Counted from the stretch's first letter, positions 1 through 11,275 are shown. The stretch: DNA of 64,000 bases from Taeniopygia guttata (GCF_048771995.1 NC_133033.1:5704501-5768500); one strand, 5' to 3'. Program-made: numbers and translations. Notes: generated by a model not told the origin, from the letters alone.

Positions 1-1958
1 TCTCCTAGAATTTTTTCAAGTCTCCATAGAGCTACATAAAATATGTTTAATCTTCTCAGTGGAGATGGGGAGCACAGGATATTTGAGCAAATACAACTGC
101 TGCCATTGAATATTTTTGGAGCAGACAGTAAAGCAGAAATTAATTTATTTTAAGCTGTTAGTCTGAGAAGAGTGTCTGCTAAGGAAGCTGGCAAGTAAGT
201 AATTGTAGTAATCAGTGCTGCTGATCACTAATGCTCTTTGTTCAGTTTGCTACTTTGCTAGCTGATCAGCAAGCATTTATTGGAATGCTGGCTCCAGTAA
301 CAGAGATTTTATGACTTACAATGTGCTGGTAAAGAGTTACTGATAACTGCCCTAATCCAAGTGAAGGGCTGAACATGCCACGGGAGTATTTTTTGTATGA
401 GCCTTATATTTCTACCTGAAGCATTGAAGCTGGATGTGTAGGTGCAGTCAGAGGCAGACACATCATGTGCACATTCTTGTGTCACCTGGATGTCTTGGAC
501 TCTGTGTGTATTGCATGGTTGTCATTTGGCCAGGATTTCTTGGTGAATATGTTCTGTCCAGGAATTGGTTGAGAAGAATGGGAAAGGGGAATATTGATGG
601 AGTAAGAGGGAGAGAGTGGGAAGCAGATCAAGAGGCTAGAGTATAATATGCCTCCTCTCCTGCTGCTGGCACAGTCAGTGCATGCTTGTGGTGGGTTAAT
701 ATTTGCAGGAATGTTTGTAACCAGTGCATGTGCTTTATTTTCATGACATTTAAACTGTTAAAACTAGTGATCATCTTTCCAATCCCAGATTTTAGCTTCT
801 CTTCCTGGTTTGGTAGAAAGGTATGGGAGGTACTCATACAGGCACAATTGTAATAGCAGCAGGGAGCAATCCCAGCTTCTGGGCTTTTGCCCAGGCACAG
901 ACACACAGCATGCTGCTGGAGGGGATGCTCTGGCATGGCATGGGCAGGTCCTGCAGACACCTCTGGTTATTGGAGACAAGTGACTGCTAGTTTAAATGGA
1001 CAGGTGAGCAGTTAGGGATAGTGACAAGCTTTGAGAGACCTTTAACTCCAGACGTTCAACAGCAGCTGAGGCTCTTGGAGCTTGGCTGACTGCTGTAGTC
1101 TGTGGAGAGAGGAGTCAGTCTCACGGGGGAAAATGAGATCTGAGATTCAGGTTCTCCTCTCTGGTTTAGATATGTTTCATTTGAATGTCTCTGGAGGCAC
1201 TTATTCCATCAGCATCTTGTCTCAGTGCTTAAAACCAGACTAGGGAATCCAGATACTGGCATTACGTGTTGGCACATAGACTGAGTATGTCTTTCCCCAA
1301 CCACTCAATTTCTTGAAGTGCTTTTTTCAGTTGCAATTCCAAACAGACAAAATAGCCTCATGCCTGTTTCTGTTGCTGGTGAAAAGGAAAGTTTTGTAAG
1401 AGCTCTGCAAAGGCTGTAATAATTGCTATTACTATGCCTTTAGCCACGGCCTAACATCAGGATATGAAGGTTGAAACTGGATGTTTTGAATTTGCATTCC
1501 TTGTTCAAAAGATTTTTAAATTGAAAGATGCATTAGGAGCTTACTTTGGAATTACTAAAAAACTGTGTAGTAATAAGATCCACTCTATTTAGAAGTAAGG
1601 CAATTAGTTTATGAGATACTGGGCTGTACATAAGTAGGGTAGGGAAGACACTGATTAAAGATCAGAAACAAGTGTGTGAGGAGTCTAATGAAGAGCTTGG
1701 GACTACTATTCACTCAGAATGGTGTTTCTGATGGTGGGATGTGCCACATTAACAAACCAAATTACCTGTTGGTGGAAGTCAGTGTCAGTTGAATTGCATT
1801 ACTGAAGCCAACAGGAACTTGGGTGCAATGCCTGGGGTGTTGCTGGGGAGTGCTTTGCTGTTTTATAAATAGTCTAATACAGTGGGTGCTTATTAAAGAA
1901 AACACCATTAAATAGCCAGTGAACTAATCAGAAATACATACTTTTTTTTTTCCTCCAG
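1..1958 (+). other. TUT4: TUT4 intron (3' part)
   Basis: This stretch runs up to a good acceptor (a long T tract, then CCTCCAG) at 1957-1958, just before the first recognisable TUT4 exon. I looked for the zinc-knuckle and nucleotidyltransferase exons that lie upstream in this gene and saw none. The short open frames here resemble no known protein. It is most simply intron sequence. Confidence 0.75.
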
Positions 1959-4900
1959 TCTGATTCGCATCAGTCATCTTACTCTCCACAACCTCAGCAA
2001 TTCCCACAGAATTCCTCTCAGCCAGCCTCCATTAACCAGCCTCAGCCACAATCAATATCCCAGTCTAAGCACGTTCCTCAGCCACAGCAGGGTGCACAGC
2101 CACCCCATCAGGTCCAGCTGCCTTTGTTTAACTTTCCCCAATCTCCCCCAGGTCAGTATTCCACCTTGCATAACCTGGGACTACTTCAGATGCACCATCA
2201 CCACCAAATTCAGCTTCCCAACACTTCTTGGCCTATTCATGGGCCTGTTATTCACTCTGCACCGGGTAACCCTCCTCATTCTACAAATGTTCCATTTTCT
2301 ATGAGATCTGGCAGCAGCAGCACCACAAATAACCAGAGCAGTGTAAGCTTGAATGATCCCAGTATCATCTTTGCACAGCCTGCTGCCAGGCCCATGGGAA
2401 TCCCCAGCACTTCTCATGAGGGACACTGGCACAATCCTGTGACTCCAAACTCACTGGTGAACAATGGCACTGTGGGGAATTCAGGTAACTCTTCTTCTCT
2501 GTTGTATCAAACCTCTCGCATTTTGTGTACAAGTGTTAAGTGTTACAGGAACAGCTAACTCTTTTAACTTATTTGATAAAAAATATGATGCTTAAGAAAC
2601 CAAATCATGACTTTTACCTGTCTTAACATTTTCATAGGGAAAAAAATTAGAATTGATCACTGTAATTTTTAGGCATTGATCCTGTCTGCCATTAATGGCT
2701 GTGCAACAATGAGAAATCCTGCATTCAACTGAGAAACCTCCTCATCATTGTTTGAATCACTCACATTTCTGTGAATGTGCTGACAGATAATGGATTCCTT
2801 AGACAATCATGGAAACATTAAGGTTCTAAGATCAACACATCCTTATGTCATTTATTAGACAAATGCTGAGGCTGCAACCATGAACTTAGAGACTGGCAGA
2901 ATTGCAGTTGTGCAAGTTGAATATTGTCTCCTCATCTTTAGTACAATATAATATGATCTTACCTGTTCTGTTTTTCCTGTGGCTTGTCCTGACACGTTTT
3001 ACTTCCATAATCTCGATGTTGATTCCTGACAATATGCTGTCCTGTGACAAGTGGGCAACAGCCTCTTGCCCCATAGCAAAGCCAAGTACATTGGTATGTT
3101 TGAGGCTGAGAAAAAGCAGTATATGATTAAAGCCCATTCGGTTTTATCTGCAACATGAACTGTGGCAGCCCCTACATTTTAACTGTTAACCTTTACATCA
3201 TTAATCATGGTGGTGGTCTTCTGATTTATTGTGTGTATAAGTCCTCCTATGTTTAAAAAAATAAATGCATAATATAATGTTCTGGTGCAGTTGTTCATCC
3301 TAAGATTAAAATTCTGAATCTCCTCCCAGCCTTTCTCTGCACTAATAATGTGATTGTCAGTAACAGTAGATTTTCAGCTGAGTCTACAATTTTGGATGAG
3401 GAATAATTCACCAGTGGATTTCAAATCTATGTTAAGGTGCTGGAGATACATGATTTTCTATTTAAAGCTTTGTGGGGAATATATTTTAAAGGAAACAGGA
3501 GCTTCTACCCATGTGTTTTCTCTGTCTCCAGTGTGCTCTGTCCCTACCTCTCCATTTTGGATCTTCTCATATGTCCCCTTCTCCAGCTTTCTCTTTCCCT
3601 CAAGCTGCTCCTGCCAATCCCCATGTCCTTACTAAGTACCTGCCTTCTTTCAGACAAGCCCCATAAATTCTAATTCCTTCTCCATATGCTGTCAGTCACA
3701 GTATTTTTTTCCTGTCCCTCATCTTCCATCAATTTCCAATCTCACCACAACCCTTTTCCTAGTTCCCAATAATAGTAATTTTCTTCTTTGAAAATGATTC
3801 AGTTTTATTTCTATTTTGGCTTAGATGCCATTAAAGTGAATGCACAGTAGAGATGAGCTGTCTCCTGTCTGTTTGAAGCATGGTTTCATACCGCCTCAGG
3901 ACAATTTGACAACAGTAAATTTGAGGAAACTTTGTCCTGGCTTGACTGGAAAGGAGCTACTTTAATTTTCTTTTCAGTAGATAACTGGTCAGAAGTAGGA
4001 TCATTAGAAGTATCAAGAGAGACAACTCTTTTTTATGCATACTCTAGAGCTGTGCCTCATGTTGTGGGTCCTGCCTCCTTGGATGCTTGATTTCTCATCC
4101 TTAATGTTGCAGTGATATCCGAATTGTAAATGGAGTAGCTTTACAATTTGTATATTTATTTCCAAAGTTTATATTTTTCTCTCTAAAAATAATTTTTAAG
4201 TCAGTCCAGTGATCTAGATAGCAAGTTTCTTAAGCATGTAAGTATTAGTGGAATTCCAGTGTACATCTGAGAGTTATTTCTTGCAGTAGGATAATAGCTT
4301 TCCTGTCACAGCTCTGTCAGTGATAGTGGATATTTGTGTGGGATCAGACAGTAGTTCTGAACATTGTTCAGTCCTTGTATTTTTCATCATGAGAAAGTCA
4401 TAAAAATAGTGAAATCACAGCTCTTGATTGTAATGTTGATTCATCCTCTCTCTTCCCAATAATTCTATTATAGTGAATAATGAAGTAATTTTTACTGATG
4501 TATATTAAAAAAAGTAGCACATCAGACTGATCACATTAAGTCCCCTGCAAAACTGTTATTTAAGATGTAAATTGTATTTGTGACTTACTGTTTAATTATT
4601 TCAACTTGCAATGTGCTTTTCCCTTTCAATTGAAAAATAGATCAGGGTTTCCAAGGACAGTTTGGTAAAATGAACCCTCCTTCTGTCCCTTGGGACCATG
4701 GGACCCCTACCCATTTTCCTCTCCTCCGAGGAGCGTGGCCTTACAATATGCCTCAGAACTACATGCAGCAGGGAAATGCCAGCTACCCACCGAACAAACC
4801 TTTCTACCCTCAAGGTACTAGAAACCAGTATGTGAATCAACAGCTCATGCACCATGTCTCTGTACTGTCTCAAAGGCTTTAAAAGCCAAGCAATCATGTG

Positions 4901-5919
4901 TCACTCGTAGGCTCCCTGGAAACATAACAAATCCCAGAGTCAAATCAGCGCTTCAGCTTCCTCTGTGGATGAATGAAAATCTTTGTGGGAGGGAAGGGTT
5001 AAAACAGAATTCTGAAATCTGAGCCAGTTTGCAGCCTGTTGCACTTCCAGCCTCTTTTCTCTTTGCTGCTGCTGGCTCACCTAGAGCTGCCTCTGCTTCA
5101 GTAGAGGTTGAGATGATTGGCCCATGAGTGTGCTCGGAATATGAAGAAATTTTTGTCATAATTCACTTTATTTGGCTTTGTGAAATGACTTATGTAGATA
5201 AAAACCTGCAAGACCATAGAATAATGGAGGTTGGAAGGGGCCTCTGGAGGTTTAGTCCAGCTCACCCACGGTCAGAGCAGCACTGACTGCAAAGTTAGGT
5301 CAGGTTCATTCATCAGGGAGCTGGAAAGGACTGACTTGATTTCAGCTCTGACGTTTATAAAAGGTGAAGGTGTTCATTAGCTGGCAGGATGGGGAAAGGC
5401 TGTAGGAAAAAGACCTCCACTACCAGAGAAACAATGCTAAAATTTGACTTGGAGGATGTGCAGCTTCCATGCTGCTGGGGTCACCTGGTGTAAAATGAGA
5501 GATACAGCCACTAAATCCTTTTTCAAAATCTAATCTATTGGCTCTAGCAGGGTTTCCAAGTGAAAACTGAATTTACTTAAAATCCTGAAATTACTTTTGT
5601 TAAGTAACTGAAGTGCTGCAACAAAATAATGTGTCTGATTGTTAGGGAATTTTGGAGATAGGATTAAAGTAATTCTACATTGTCCCATTAAATGGGTTAG
5701 TTGTACAGATAACATTTGTGTCAATCTAGTAAATGGCTTATTTCTAAGTTAGATTAGTACACTGAATATAGCCAAGCACTGTTAAATATGTGATTTGCTG
5801 AAGTAATTGTAATCCATTTTCTTTTAGCTGGTCCACTGATGCAGAGTAACCAGCGGTTCTCACTTCTGTCTCAAGGACACCCACACTTGAATCTGAATTA
5901 CATTCAACAGAAAAAGTGA
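1959..5919 (+). CDS. TUT4: Terminal uridylyltransferase 4, C-terminal end (last three coding exons)
   Basis: TUT4 (ZCCHC11) adds uridines to the 3' ends of let-7 precursors, under LIN28 control, and to mRNAs with short poly(A) tails, mainly in the cytoplasm. Only the C-terminal tail is in the window. The coding exons are 1959-2484, 4641-4814 and 5828-5919, and the TGA stop is at 5917-5919. Phases agree across both junctions (each splits a codon after its first base), giving 263 residues. The catalytic domains and CCHC knuckles lie to the left of the window. The tail is rich in Gln, Pro, Ser and His and contains LGLLQMHHHHQIQLPNTSWP, LNDPSIIFAQPAARP and NKPFYPQ, which I recognise from the human TUT4 C terminus. 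TUT7 is the alternative paralogue, but both these motifs and the PRPF38A-ORC1 neighbourhood favour TUT4. The last 31 residues, ending NLNYIQQKK, differ from the main human C terminus as I remember it. Confidence 0.93.
5212..5330 (-). mobile_element. CR1 LINE fragment, 3' end
   Basis: The plus strand reads CATAGAATAATGG, then GGTTGGAAGGGGCCTCTGGA, TAGTCCAGCTCACCC and AAAGTTAGGTCAGGTT. These match, with changes, the reverse complement of the avian CR1 3' region as I know it, so the element points to the minus strand. It is a short 5'-truncated copy in the last TUT4 intron. Several mismatches suggest it is not young. Confidence 0.8.
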
Positions 5920-5927
5920 AATTGGAT

Positions 5928-5957
5928 GGGATTGTGGGTGGGTGGGGGGGAGGGGAG
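5928..5957 (+). promoter_or_regulatory. G-quadruplex candidate in the TUT4 3' UTR
   Basis: Starting 9 nt after the TUT4 stop there are five runs of three or more G on the mRNA strand, separated by loops of 1-5 nt (5928-5930, 5936-5938, 5940-5942, 5944-5950, 5952-5955). This fits the usual G4 motif of four G3 runs with short loops. Folding and function are inferred. Confidence 0.55.
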
Positions 5958-6352
5958 GAAGAAATTCAGGTTCTGATTTAAAATCTTAATGCAACATGTT
6001 TAGATACAAGATTATTTAAGACTGTTTTTAAACTGTATCATTTGTACATAGATATGAACTATAGTTTTTACTAGTATCACAAAACTGAGTGATACAAATT
6101 TCATCTATTTTATTACCCTATTTTTAAGGGGAATTGTGTTTTGTTTTATCTTGATAAACTGTAAAGAGAGAGAATTTTTAAAATTAAGTTCTTTATTTTC
6201 TATTAGCTGTATTCATACTTTGGTTGCTTCAGACTTTATATATATTGTTCTAAAAAAAATAAAATTAGAAGGGGATTTCATGTGTTTAAAAATTTGTCAC
6301 TTCTATTCTTTACAGAACTATGTAGTGCCAAAAAAAACTTTTTAAAAAGAAA

Positions 6353-6358
6353 AATAAA
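6353..6358 (+). terminator. TUT4: TUT4 poly(A) signal candidate
   Basis: An AATAAA hexamer about 435 nt after the stop codon. Alternatives are at 6258-6263 and 6793-6798. Which one is used is inferred, not seen. Confidence 0.5.
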
Positions 6359-6399
6359 ACTGCAAAAAAAGGACATAAGATTTTTTTCCTCTTTTCGAT

Positions 6400-7379
6400 T
6401 TGTATGCATGCTCACTCTAATGGGAATAGAAATGGCTTTAATGTGGAGATCTTGGAAAGATGAGCAGTTTTAACAAGTGGTACAAGCATCAGACGTGCTT
6501 ACCTGCTTTTTTCCATGCTAGTGGTGTTGCATGTGCAGTTCACAGCCCGTCTGTGTTATAACTGAAGGACAAGTACACCTGCTTTTCTGTTTATCAGCTT
6601 TGCAAAATAATATGCAAATACTGTGGAAAAATTAGGCTGTACTGGGAAGCAATTTTAAAGAGGGCTTTCCATAAATTCCCTAGGCACGCTTATTTGTGTT
6701 GTCAGCATTCTCAAGGCAATATGAGAATCCTGAAGCCCTAAATGCAGTTCATGGATAAACCTGCCTGTCCCTGCTCCTGAAGAAGGGCCATGAATAAAGA
6801 CATGGTACAACTGATTTCAAACGTAGCAAGAGAGAATTTTATCTTCAGTAAGAGCTTAATTATTCTAAATTTTAAAAACGAACTTGATTCAGAGATGGTA
6901 GAGCTGAACATCATGGTGTCAAATTCTGTTTGCAGTCACAGGGAGGCCACAAACTGCTTAACGTAGTGGTATACTTCTTTAAAATATATTGAACTTCTTA
7001 CTCCAGAAGAATTAAGTAATGCTTTGTACTACTTTAACCTTCTGAAGTCTCTGGTGGCATCACCAGAAGCAGCAGATTACACTGAAGGATGATTTTTACA
7101 AAGCACCCAATGACAACCATGTGTTGGAGAGCACTTTCAAGTGAGCTTTTAGTAAACACTGGATTGTGACAGCCTTGCTTCCTCTCCTGTACTGGAGCTC
7201 TGAGAAGCCAGGGCTGGGAGCCCTGCAGTGTTTGTGACTGAATTTAGCACCTGACTGCAGGGACAATTTGACAAAACAAGACCCTGATTTGAGAACGAAA
7301 CCAGCTTCAACCAGGGGATATCTCAACAAAATATTGTGAAGGAAACAGCCAAGAGCCTTTAAAGACAAACCTTCCTTTT
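6400..7379. other. TUT4-PRPF38A convergent intergenic stretch
   Basis: AT-rich sequence between the poly(A) signals of two tail-to-tail genes. I see no conserved coding frame, RNA gene or recognisable repeat in it. An AATAAA at 6793-6798 could extend the TUT4 transcript. Confidence 0.6.
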
Positions 7380-7385
7380 TTTATT
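7380..7385 (-). terminator. PRPF38A: PRPF38A poly(A) signal
   Basis: TTTATT on the plus strand reads AATAAA on the gene strand, about 265 nt after the TAA stop. It is the only such hexamer I see between the stop and this point. Confidence 0.6.
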
Positions 7386-7647
7386 GCTCTTCATTAAGTT
7401 TTTACAGGCTTCAAGAAAAACAATTAAAAAACAACCTTCAAATTCTATCAACAAAGATGAGTAACTAACTACATAAAAAGTATCCTTAGCTTACCTTTAA
7501 TTAAAAAAATTCAAGATGACAAAATGAGAAAGATTAAAGAAAGGGACTGCTAAAGCAGTCAGTAGAGAGCCCACTGTCCTGTGGAGCAAATAGGACAGCA
7601 TCAGACTGCAGCTCAAGGTCCTTAAAAGGTGGGCTGGGTTTTGTCTG

Positions 7648-10600
7648 TTACTCATTCCCTCGCCGACTCTTTTTGTGACTTTTCTTAGATCTGAAACAGA
7701 AAAAACAAGAAGCCAATACTGTACAACCTACCTTTAATTCCCAAACTGCACTTCAGAAATAAGCTAAGCCTTTACCTTTCAGGTGATTTGGAGTGACTTC
7801 TGTGTCTGTGACTACGGTGATGCCCTGTGAGATAAAAAGGCAGTAGTTACTTCATTTCCACTGGAACTCTTAGTTGTTTTACTAATGCAATCTGTATCTA
7901 GTGAACAAGTGTGCCAGATATTGCCAGAACAACCCTAGCTTTAACCAGGCACTCACTTGCCAGGAGGTTAATTTATCTGATAACTGACTCGTCAATTTTG
8001 CAGCCATTAAAGGAGTTCCCTAGTTCTGCTTTCATGCGAGCAGCAGTTTTATCAGCCAGATTTAACACCTGTGCTACCATCTCTATATGGTGACACAGCG
8101 GATGTGCTGCTGATAAAGACTTGCCAGAGTTATTCTGGAAGTGGCAGAAGTACCTGGAGATTTAGATCTCGATCTGTGGCGCCTCTCCCGGGATCTGCTC
8201 CGGTGCCGTCTCGGGCTCTTGCTGCGGTGCCGCTCCCGGCGCGGTGATGGGCTGAGGGAAAGGCAGCTTCTAAGAGAGCTGTACCACAAATGCACACTGC
8301 TCCCTTAAATAACAGAATTAAAGAGTACCTTCTTCTCTTCGGAGAGCGGCTGCGCCTGCAATTGGGGGAGAAAAGCAAAAAAATTCACTACAAATCATTA
8401 GCAGAACAGCCATTTCATTTCCCACATCCTTCAGCAACAGCACCAGAGCTTTTACTTCTATGAGTGCTTAGGATTGGACCATGCAGTGAGCAAGAGTTTA
8501 GTGATAAATTTTTCCTGGTTTAGTATCAGCAAGAGCAATTAATAGGATTTTCTCTGCAGCTTCTGGCTTACATGAAAACAAAGCACTTGGTTCTCCTTAA
8601 CATCTTAATTGTATTGTCAAATTTAGCTGAAGTTGGGCAGCAAGTTCAAGAGTTAGAGAATGACTGGAGAAGCAGGCAGAGGGGTTTACTGTGGCTGTGC
8701 ACTGCAACTCCTCAATTCAGGAAGTGCTAATGGAACAGAGAGGTGTGGGATGTTCTGGATGAACTGCCACCTTCATGGCTGTGCTCCAGCTGTCTGCAGC
8801 ACAACAGGTAAAAATACTGGTGAAGGAAGAGTCACCTCACCTCCTTGGGGACCTGCTCCGGCTCCGCCGGTACCGCACCACCGGAGATCTGCGGGGCTTG
8901 TCCAGGTCCCTGTAGCCCCTTCTGCGGTGGTCAGGAGATGGGATCCGTTCCAGCTGTGAACAAGTGGGGGCAGGATCTGTGAATCCTGTTTCAGCAACGT
9001 TCTATGCTATTGGTAAAGATTTCTGAACTATGAATATAAATTGCAAAGTCAGGCAGCCAAACTTCCCCATCCCCTAGTATTTCTTATTCAGGAGTGAGTG
9101 GTGCTGCCCAGAACTGCCAACTAGAAATCTAACAACCATTTCTCACAGTGCTGGTTTTGAAGAAGTACAGCAGCACTGACTGATGGTCACAGGTCCTTCC
9201 ATCATGACCTTTAGTTCTCTCCATTACATATGCATACAAAGCAATTGTTCTCAATAAGCTTAATACAGATTTGTGGAATTCAAGAGAGAGGAAAACATGG
9301 CAACCTGACGGTTGCTTCAGGGTCCAGGTCCTCACAAGCTGCTTATATGAAAATGTATTATGAGGGGATGTAAGAGTTGCCAGCAGCCTCTTGGTACCTC
9401 CCCTCAATATTTGTCATAAGCTATGAAGTGTCCTAAAGGGGTTCAGCTTCAACTATTCCTTTCCAAAACAGTTCATCAAACAATTCACCAACCTTTTCAT
9501 CTTCTTCTTCCTCCTCCTCACTAGATTCTACATCATCCATGTCTTCTTCCAGAGCACTAACACGAGGCTCAAGTTGCTCAGCTTCTTCCAGAACATACCG
9601 TTTCTAAAAGAAATTGCAACTTTATTCAACATAACCCAAGTAAGAATAAATACCTAAGGAGACAACCATAGCTTACTCAACAAGCCAGCAGCCAATCCAG
9701 CTACTGGACTTGGTGCAGTTAGGAATTCCACAACCATTTCCCAACCTGCAGTCGAGGCAGGATGATATCACAAACACGTTCCTCATGGAGTAGCTCATCA
9801 ATAAATTCATCCACGTGCATCAGCTCAAATTCTGGGGGTGAAAAATAGTATTTAAAATACAAAATTAACACTAGAAGCTAAAGTAAAGATGGAACATTTC
9901 AGACAACTTATATCAACAGGTTATGCCACAATTTTGAAGATTTATATTGCTAAACAGACATTAAGAGTGTTTACCCCCATTTCTGTTCTGACTTTTAATT
10001 TTCCGGTAGTCGTTGTACAGTGGTTCCAGGTACTTGTAGCAGTCGATGGCAGTGCCTGTCAGTCTCATGTACAGTGCTCCCAGCATTCGGACATACCTGG
10101 GAAGGAAACTTTCCATGGATCTTGGCTTCCTGCACACTTAGCAGTTTGGATAAAATAAGAGTTTTTTCCCTCAAGTTTCTGAAGAAAGTCAGTACACTGG
10201 CCAGAATAACAACCATTTAAATTTGCTCCATCACTTCCTTGACACTATCAAAACCATAATACAGTTTACATACATAATGTCTGTAAGGGGGCATTATCAC
10301 TTAACAAAGAAAAAATACTGACAAAAAAGTAATTAACATGAATGCTTTAATGCAATTCATTCCAAATACTTCAGGCAGAGGTTCATTATCACAGAGAGCA
10401 CATGCCACAAAGATGAGCCCTTCCAACAGGCCAAGTGACAAGGAGAACAGTGTTAAAAGCAAAAAGAAAAGCTTGGTTTTGAGCAAGCCCAATTTATCAG
10501 GGCACACTGAGAGCTAAACCCTACACTGAGGTTTCCCTGGCTGGTTTGGGCATTTCCCCTCGGTACAACAACCTCAACAAGGGAAAAACCACACTACAAC

Positions 10601-10983
10601 TTACTTGAAGTCTTCGTTTTTTATGAACTCCACGATGATGTCCTTCTCGGGCTGAATCTGCAGCATCTTCAGCGTCAGGCACAAGAAGGGTGTGGGTTTG
10701 ATGTTCCCTCCATAGACGCCCCCCACGTACTTCAGCTCCATGGCCTTGTCCACCACCAGCTCGGCTGCGAGAGGGACGGGCCGGGCCGGGCCGTCAGCAC
10801 GGGGACCCCCGTGCCCCCCGGCCCGGCCCGGCCCGGCCTCCCGCCCGCCTTACCCGTGAGGCCGAAACACTCCTCCTTCCAGTACTTGGACTCGTAGATA
10901 CGCGTGCGGATGATCTTCTCCACCAGGTACTGCGGGTTGGTGCCGTGGATGCTGTGCGCGTCCTTCACCGTGCGGTTGGCCAT
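7648..10983 (-). CDS. PRPF38A: Pre-mRNA-splicing factor 38A (complete)
   Basis: PRPF38A joins the spliceosome at the B-complex stage and is needed for its activation; it acts in the nucleus. The coding exons, in transcript order, are 10983-10854, 10764-10605, 10096-9975, 9831-9746, 9603-9493, 8953-8841, 8355-8329, 8251-8154, 7824-7776 and 7690-7648. Every junction is GT-AG and in phase. The total is 939 nt, or 312 residues plus stop, the human length. The protein starts MANRTVKDAHSIHGTNPQYL. The PRP38 domain covers about residues 10-175. An acidic stretch, SSEEEEEEDEK, follows at about 193-203, then an Arg/Ser-rich tail to the end (KKSHKKSRRGNE). The start codon has an excellent context (GCCGCCATGG). 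The seventh exon is only 27 nt, and intron 1 is only 89 nt and extremely GC-rich. Identity is essentially certain. Confidence 0.98.
8329..8355 (-). other. PRPF38A: 27-nt PRPF38A microexon
   Basis: The exon is bounded by an acceptor (AATTGCAG) and a donor (GTACTC). It enters and leaves in phase 2, so skipping it removes nine residues from the Arg/Ser tail without shifting the frame. It encodes part of RRSRSPKRRS. Confidence 0.9.
10777..10835 (-). repeat. Nested GC inverted repeat filling PRPF38A intron 1
   Basis: A perfect 17-bp inverted repeat (10777-10793 with 10819-10835) is built from GGGCC units. It encloses a second perfect 8-bp inverted repeat (10797-10804 with 10807-10814). The intron (10765-10853) is 89 nt, so the hairpin takes up about two thirds of it. 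The gene strand also carries four GGG runs with CC loops, a G-quadruplex pattern. Confidence 0.85.
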
Positions 10984-11020
10984 GGCGGCCGCTGCGCAGT
11001 CCCGCTCGCCGCTCCGAGCT

Positions 11021-11080
11021 CAGCCCCGCTCAGCCCCGCTCAGCCCCGCTCAGCCCCGCTCAGCCCCGCTCAGCCCCGCT
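11021..11080 (-). repeat. Six perfect copies of a 10-bp unit in the PRPF38A leader region
   Basis: CAGCCCCGCT is repeated six times without a mismatch, 38 bp upstream of the PRPF38A start codon. On the gene strand the unit is AGCGGGGCTG. It probably lies in the 5' UTR or core promoter. Perfect identity of the copies suggests recent expansion and possible length variation. Confidence 0.95.
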
Positions 11081-11167
11081 CCCGTGAGGGCCGCACCGCC
11101 TTCCGCTGCCGCTTCCGCCTCCGGGGCGGAGCCGCCGCCGCCGCCGCCTCCGCAGGGTCGCATCACG

Positions 11168-11178
11168 AACATGGCGGA
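11168..11178 (+). promoter_or_regulatory. YY1-type site
   Basis: AACATGGCGGA contains the YY1 core ATGGCGG between the two divergent genes. Such sites are common just downstream of CpG-promoter start sites. No binding can be shown from sequence. Confidence 0.4.
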
Positions 11179-11237
11179 GCCGCGCCTCCGTCCCGCCCCG
11201 CGCGCGCGCGCCGCCGGGGGCGGAGCTCCGCGCGCGC

Positions 11238-11248
11238 TTTGGCGCGAA
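11238..11248 (+). promoter_or_regulatory. ORC1: E2F-type site in the ORC1 promoter
   Basis: TTTGGCGCGAA fits the E2F consensus TTTSSCGC and is close to it on the other strand too (TTCGCGCC). It lies 27 nt before the inferred first ORC1 donor. Human ORC1 is a known E2F target, so this is a good candidate for its G1/S control. Confidence 0.75.
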
Positions 11249-11275
11249 GTTCCATCGCGGCGCTGAGGGGACACG
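11249..11275 (+). other. ORC1: ORC1 non-coding first exon (3' end)
   Basis: GGGACACG|GTGAGCC is a strong donor just after the E2F-type site, and the coding exon has its own acceptor at 12077-12078. Human ORC1 also has a non-coding first exon. The left edge is set only by the promoter site, so the start is approximate. No ATG lies between here and the ORC1 start codon in the spliced transcript. Confidence 0.6.

Larger units (their letters stand above)
5920..6400 (+). other. TUT4: TUT4 3' UTR
   Basis: AT-rich sequence after the TGA stop, with a G-rich block at the start and AATAAA signals at 6258-6263 and 6353-6358. The UTR may run on to another AATAAA at 6793-6798. The exact cleavage site cannot be read from sequence alone. 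Confidence 0.7.
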
